From positions 1 through 6,534 of the forward strand of contig CAMDGJ010000160.1 in NCBI GenBank assembly GCA_945897545.1: a DNA stretch of 6,534 nt, in the 5' to 3' direction. Source of the DNA: Flavobacterium psychrophilum. GTDB taxonomy: Bacteria; Bacteroidota; Bacteroidia; Flavobacteriales; Flavobacteriaceae. Of this stretch, positions 5,918 through 6,534 are shown piece after piece; within the stretch, counting starts at the first letter, position 1; each line of letters starts with the position of its first letter. Below the pieces are notes generated by a model, which saw only the letters and a list, made by a program, of their open reading frames with translations, searched no databases and was not told where the DNA came from. The translations under genes and the position numbers were made by a program.

Positions 5918-6362
5918 ATTAATTTCAAGGTCAATTTAATAAATGAATGAAACAGGTTTGTCAAGTATAAAAAAGCGTATAATAACTATTTTTTAATCAA
6001 AATTTACTTCTTACTTTTTTTCTTATTTTAATTAAAGTATGTTATTTGACTAGAAAGTTACTCTTTACAGCTGCCCATGGATAAAACATAGTGAATTTTA
6101 ATAGGCACCAATGAAAGTTCAGTTCTAATTGCTATGTTTGGGTTGTATTTAAAATGTATTAAATTTCAAAACTAATAAACAGGTCAACTAGTCGTTTCTT
6201 ACTTTTGGGTATTCGTTTGTTAAGGTTAGAATTTAGGACTAGTTGCTAAAATTAACTTCTACGGCATTGGAGGTGTTGCAGATGTTCTAGGTTAAGTCTA
6301 GTTGTTTTTAGTAGTATATAGATGATTGATATGTATTGATTTGCATGATAACATAACAACCC
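5918..6362. other. Gene-free AT-rich region between the PHP gene and the tRNA terminator
   Basis: No open frame of convincing length or protein-like content is seen on either strand in this stretch of about 445 bp. It holds a 9-bp inverted repeat (6185-6193 and 6237-6245), several CTAG tetranucleotides (6050, 6188, 6239, 6287, 6298), and an isolated plus-strand TATGTTTG (6133-6140) that matches the -7 consensus but has no TTG at the right distance and no gene after it. A short frame at 6230-6292 ends in KINFYGIGGVADVLG, too short to call as a gene. The region may be a decayed remnant or simply spacer. Confidence 0.6.
6185..6245. repeat. 9-bp inverted repeat CAACTAGTC / GACTAGTTG with 43-bp spacer
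   Basis: CAACTAGTC at 6185-6193 is the perfect reverse complement of GACTAGTTG at 6237-6245. Each arm contains the palindrome ACTAGT. A third, one-mismatch copy, GTCTAGTTG, lies at 6296-6304. The long spacer argues against a terminator hairpin. It could be a mobile-element scar or chance. Confidence 0.4.
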
Positions 6363-6396
6363 AAAAAAAACCCCTTAATACTTGACTATTAAGGGG
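6363..6396 (-). terminator. Intrinsic terminator of the tRNA-Met transcript
   Basis: A perfect 10-bp stem (CCCCTTAATA at 6371-6380 and TATTAAGGGG at 6387-6396) with a 6-nt loop. On the minus strand the stem is followed by eight T (A run 6363-6370 on the plus strand), the classic intrinsic terminator form. It begins 8 bp after the tRNA 3' end and would stop tRNA transcription before the gene-free region. It lacks a T-run on the plus strand, so it is directional. Confidence 0.9.
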
Positions 6397-6404
6397 TGTT
6401 AGAG

Positions 6405-6478
6405 TAGCGAGACCGAGATTTGAACTCGGGACCTCAGGGTTATGAATCCTGCGCTCTAACCGACTGAGCTACCTCGCC
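6405..6478 (-). tRNA. tRNA-Met (anticodon CAT)
   Basis: A 74-nt cloverleaf on the minus strand. The acceptor stem is GGCGAGG (5' end at 6478) with TCTCGCT (6412-6406), and the discriminator is A at 6405. The D arm is GCTC/GAGC with loop AGTCGGTTA. The anticodon stem-loop is CAGGA-TTCATAA-CCCTG with CAT at 6444-6442 and an A-C mismatch at the loop-proximal pair. The variable loop is AGGTC and the T arm is CCGAG-TTCAAAT-CTCGG. CCA is not encoded. G1-U72 pairing and the lack of three consecutive G-C pairs in the anticodon stem argue against the initiator tRNA. Elongator Met is preferred, but a CAT tRNA can also be the lysidine-modified isoleucine tRNA, which I cannot fully exclude. Confidence 0.93.
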
Positions 6479-6513
6479 AAAATATCGGTTGTGCATCTAG
6501 TTCAATTCGGCTG

Positions 6514-6521
6514 CAAATATA
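6514..6521 (-). promoter_or_regulatory. Bacteroidetes -7 promoter box for the tRNA
   Basis: The minus strand reads TATATTTG followed by C, an exact TAnnTTTG match located 35 bp before the tRNA 5' end, which leaves a leader of about 30 nt to be removed by RNase P. The -33 element would fall at or beyond the window edge and cannot be checked. Strong -7 boxes of this form are typical of Bacteroidetes stable RNA genes. Confidence 0.7.
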
Positions 6522-6534
6522 CCATTTATATGTA

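Noticed and set aside
5936..5965. Minus-strand TTGACA, 17 bp, TATTAA resembling an E. coli sigma-70 promoter upstream of the PHP gene
   Set aside because: Bacteroidetes primary sigma factors use TTG/TAnnTTTG rather than this form, and in AT-rich DNA such matches arise by chance; the TACCTTTG box nearer the gene fits better.
6133..6140. Plus-strand TATGTTTG as a promoter
   Set aside because: Exact -7 match, but no TTG at a suitable distance upstream and no gene downstream on that strand.
6363..6396. Hairpin beside the tRNA as an attachment-site or mobile-element end
   Set aside because: The perfect stem followed by a T-run in the tRNA direction is fully explained as an intrinsic terminator, and no integrase or tRNA-end duplication is visible.

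Overview
The window looks like part of a Flavobacterium-type (Bacteroidetes) chromosome. It is AT-rich, its starts lack clear Shine-Dalgarno sequences, and the tRNA and two genes are preceded by the Bacteroidetes -7 promoter motif TAnnTTTG. Genus level is an inference from protein style and promoter motif, not a database match.

The content is the edge of a surface-polysaccharide (O-antigen or capsule) locus. Left to right on the plus strand: a decayed 3' remnant of a DegT/DnrJ/EryC1 sugar aminotransferase (about 60-573) with two single-base frameshifts; rfbC (621-1169), rfbD (1169-2026, start overlapping the rfbC stop) and rfbA (2142-3005), three of the four dTDP-L-rhamnose genes; a candidate terminator and a candidate promoter in the 3006-3213 gap; then a 645-residue membrane nucleotide-sugar 4,6-dehydratase of the CapD/WbpM/PglF family (3214-5151). 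Convergent with it, only 10 bp away, is a PHP-domain tyrosine-phosphatase-like gene of the CpsB/YwqE family (5162-5905, minus). Next comes about 460 bp with no convincing gene, then a tRNA-Met(CAT) on the minus strand (6405-6478) with a strong intrinsic terminator and an upstream -7 promoter box.

Functionally, RfbA, RfbC and RfbD make dTDP-L-rhamnose together with RfbB, which is not in this window. The CapD-type enzyme makes a 4-keto-6-deoxy UDP-amino sugar. The remnant belongs to a family that would aminate such a product, so that branch is either dead here or served by another gene. PHP phosphatases of the CpsB type usually act on the tyrosine kinase that controls polysaccharide export, but no such kinase or export gene is in view.

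The most noteworthy structures are the twice-frameshifted aminotransferase, a degenerate 7-bp tandem repeat of ten units filling the rfbD-rfbA gap, and a -7 box placed so close to the PHP start codon that the mRNA should be nearly leaderless. I see no sign of a wholly new system; most of the window is ordinary polysaccharide-locus content.
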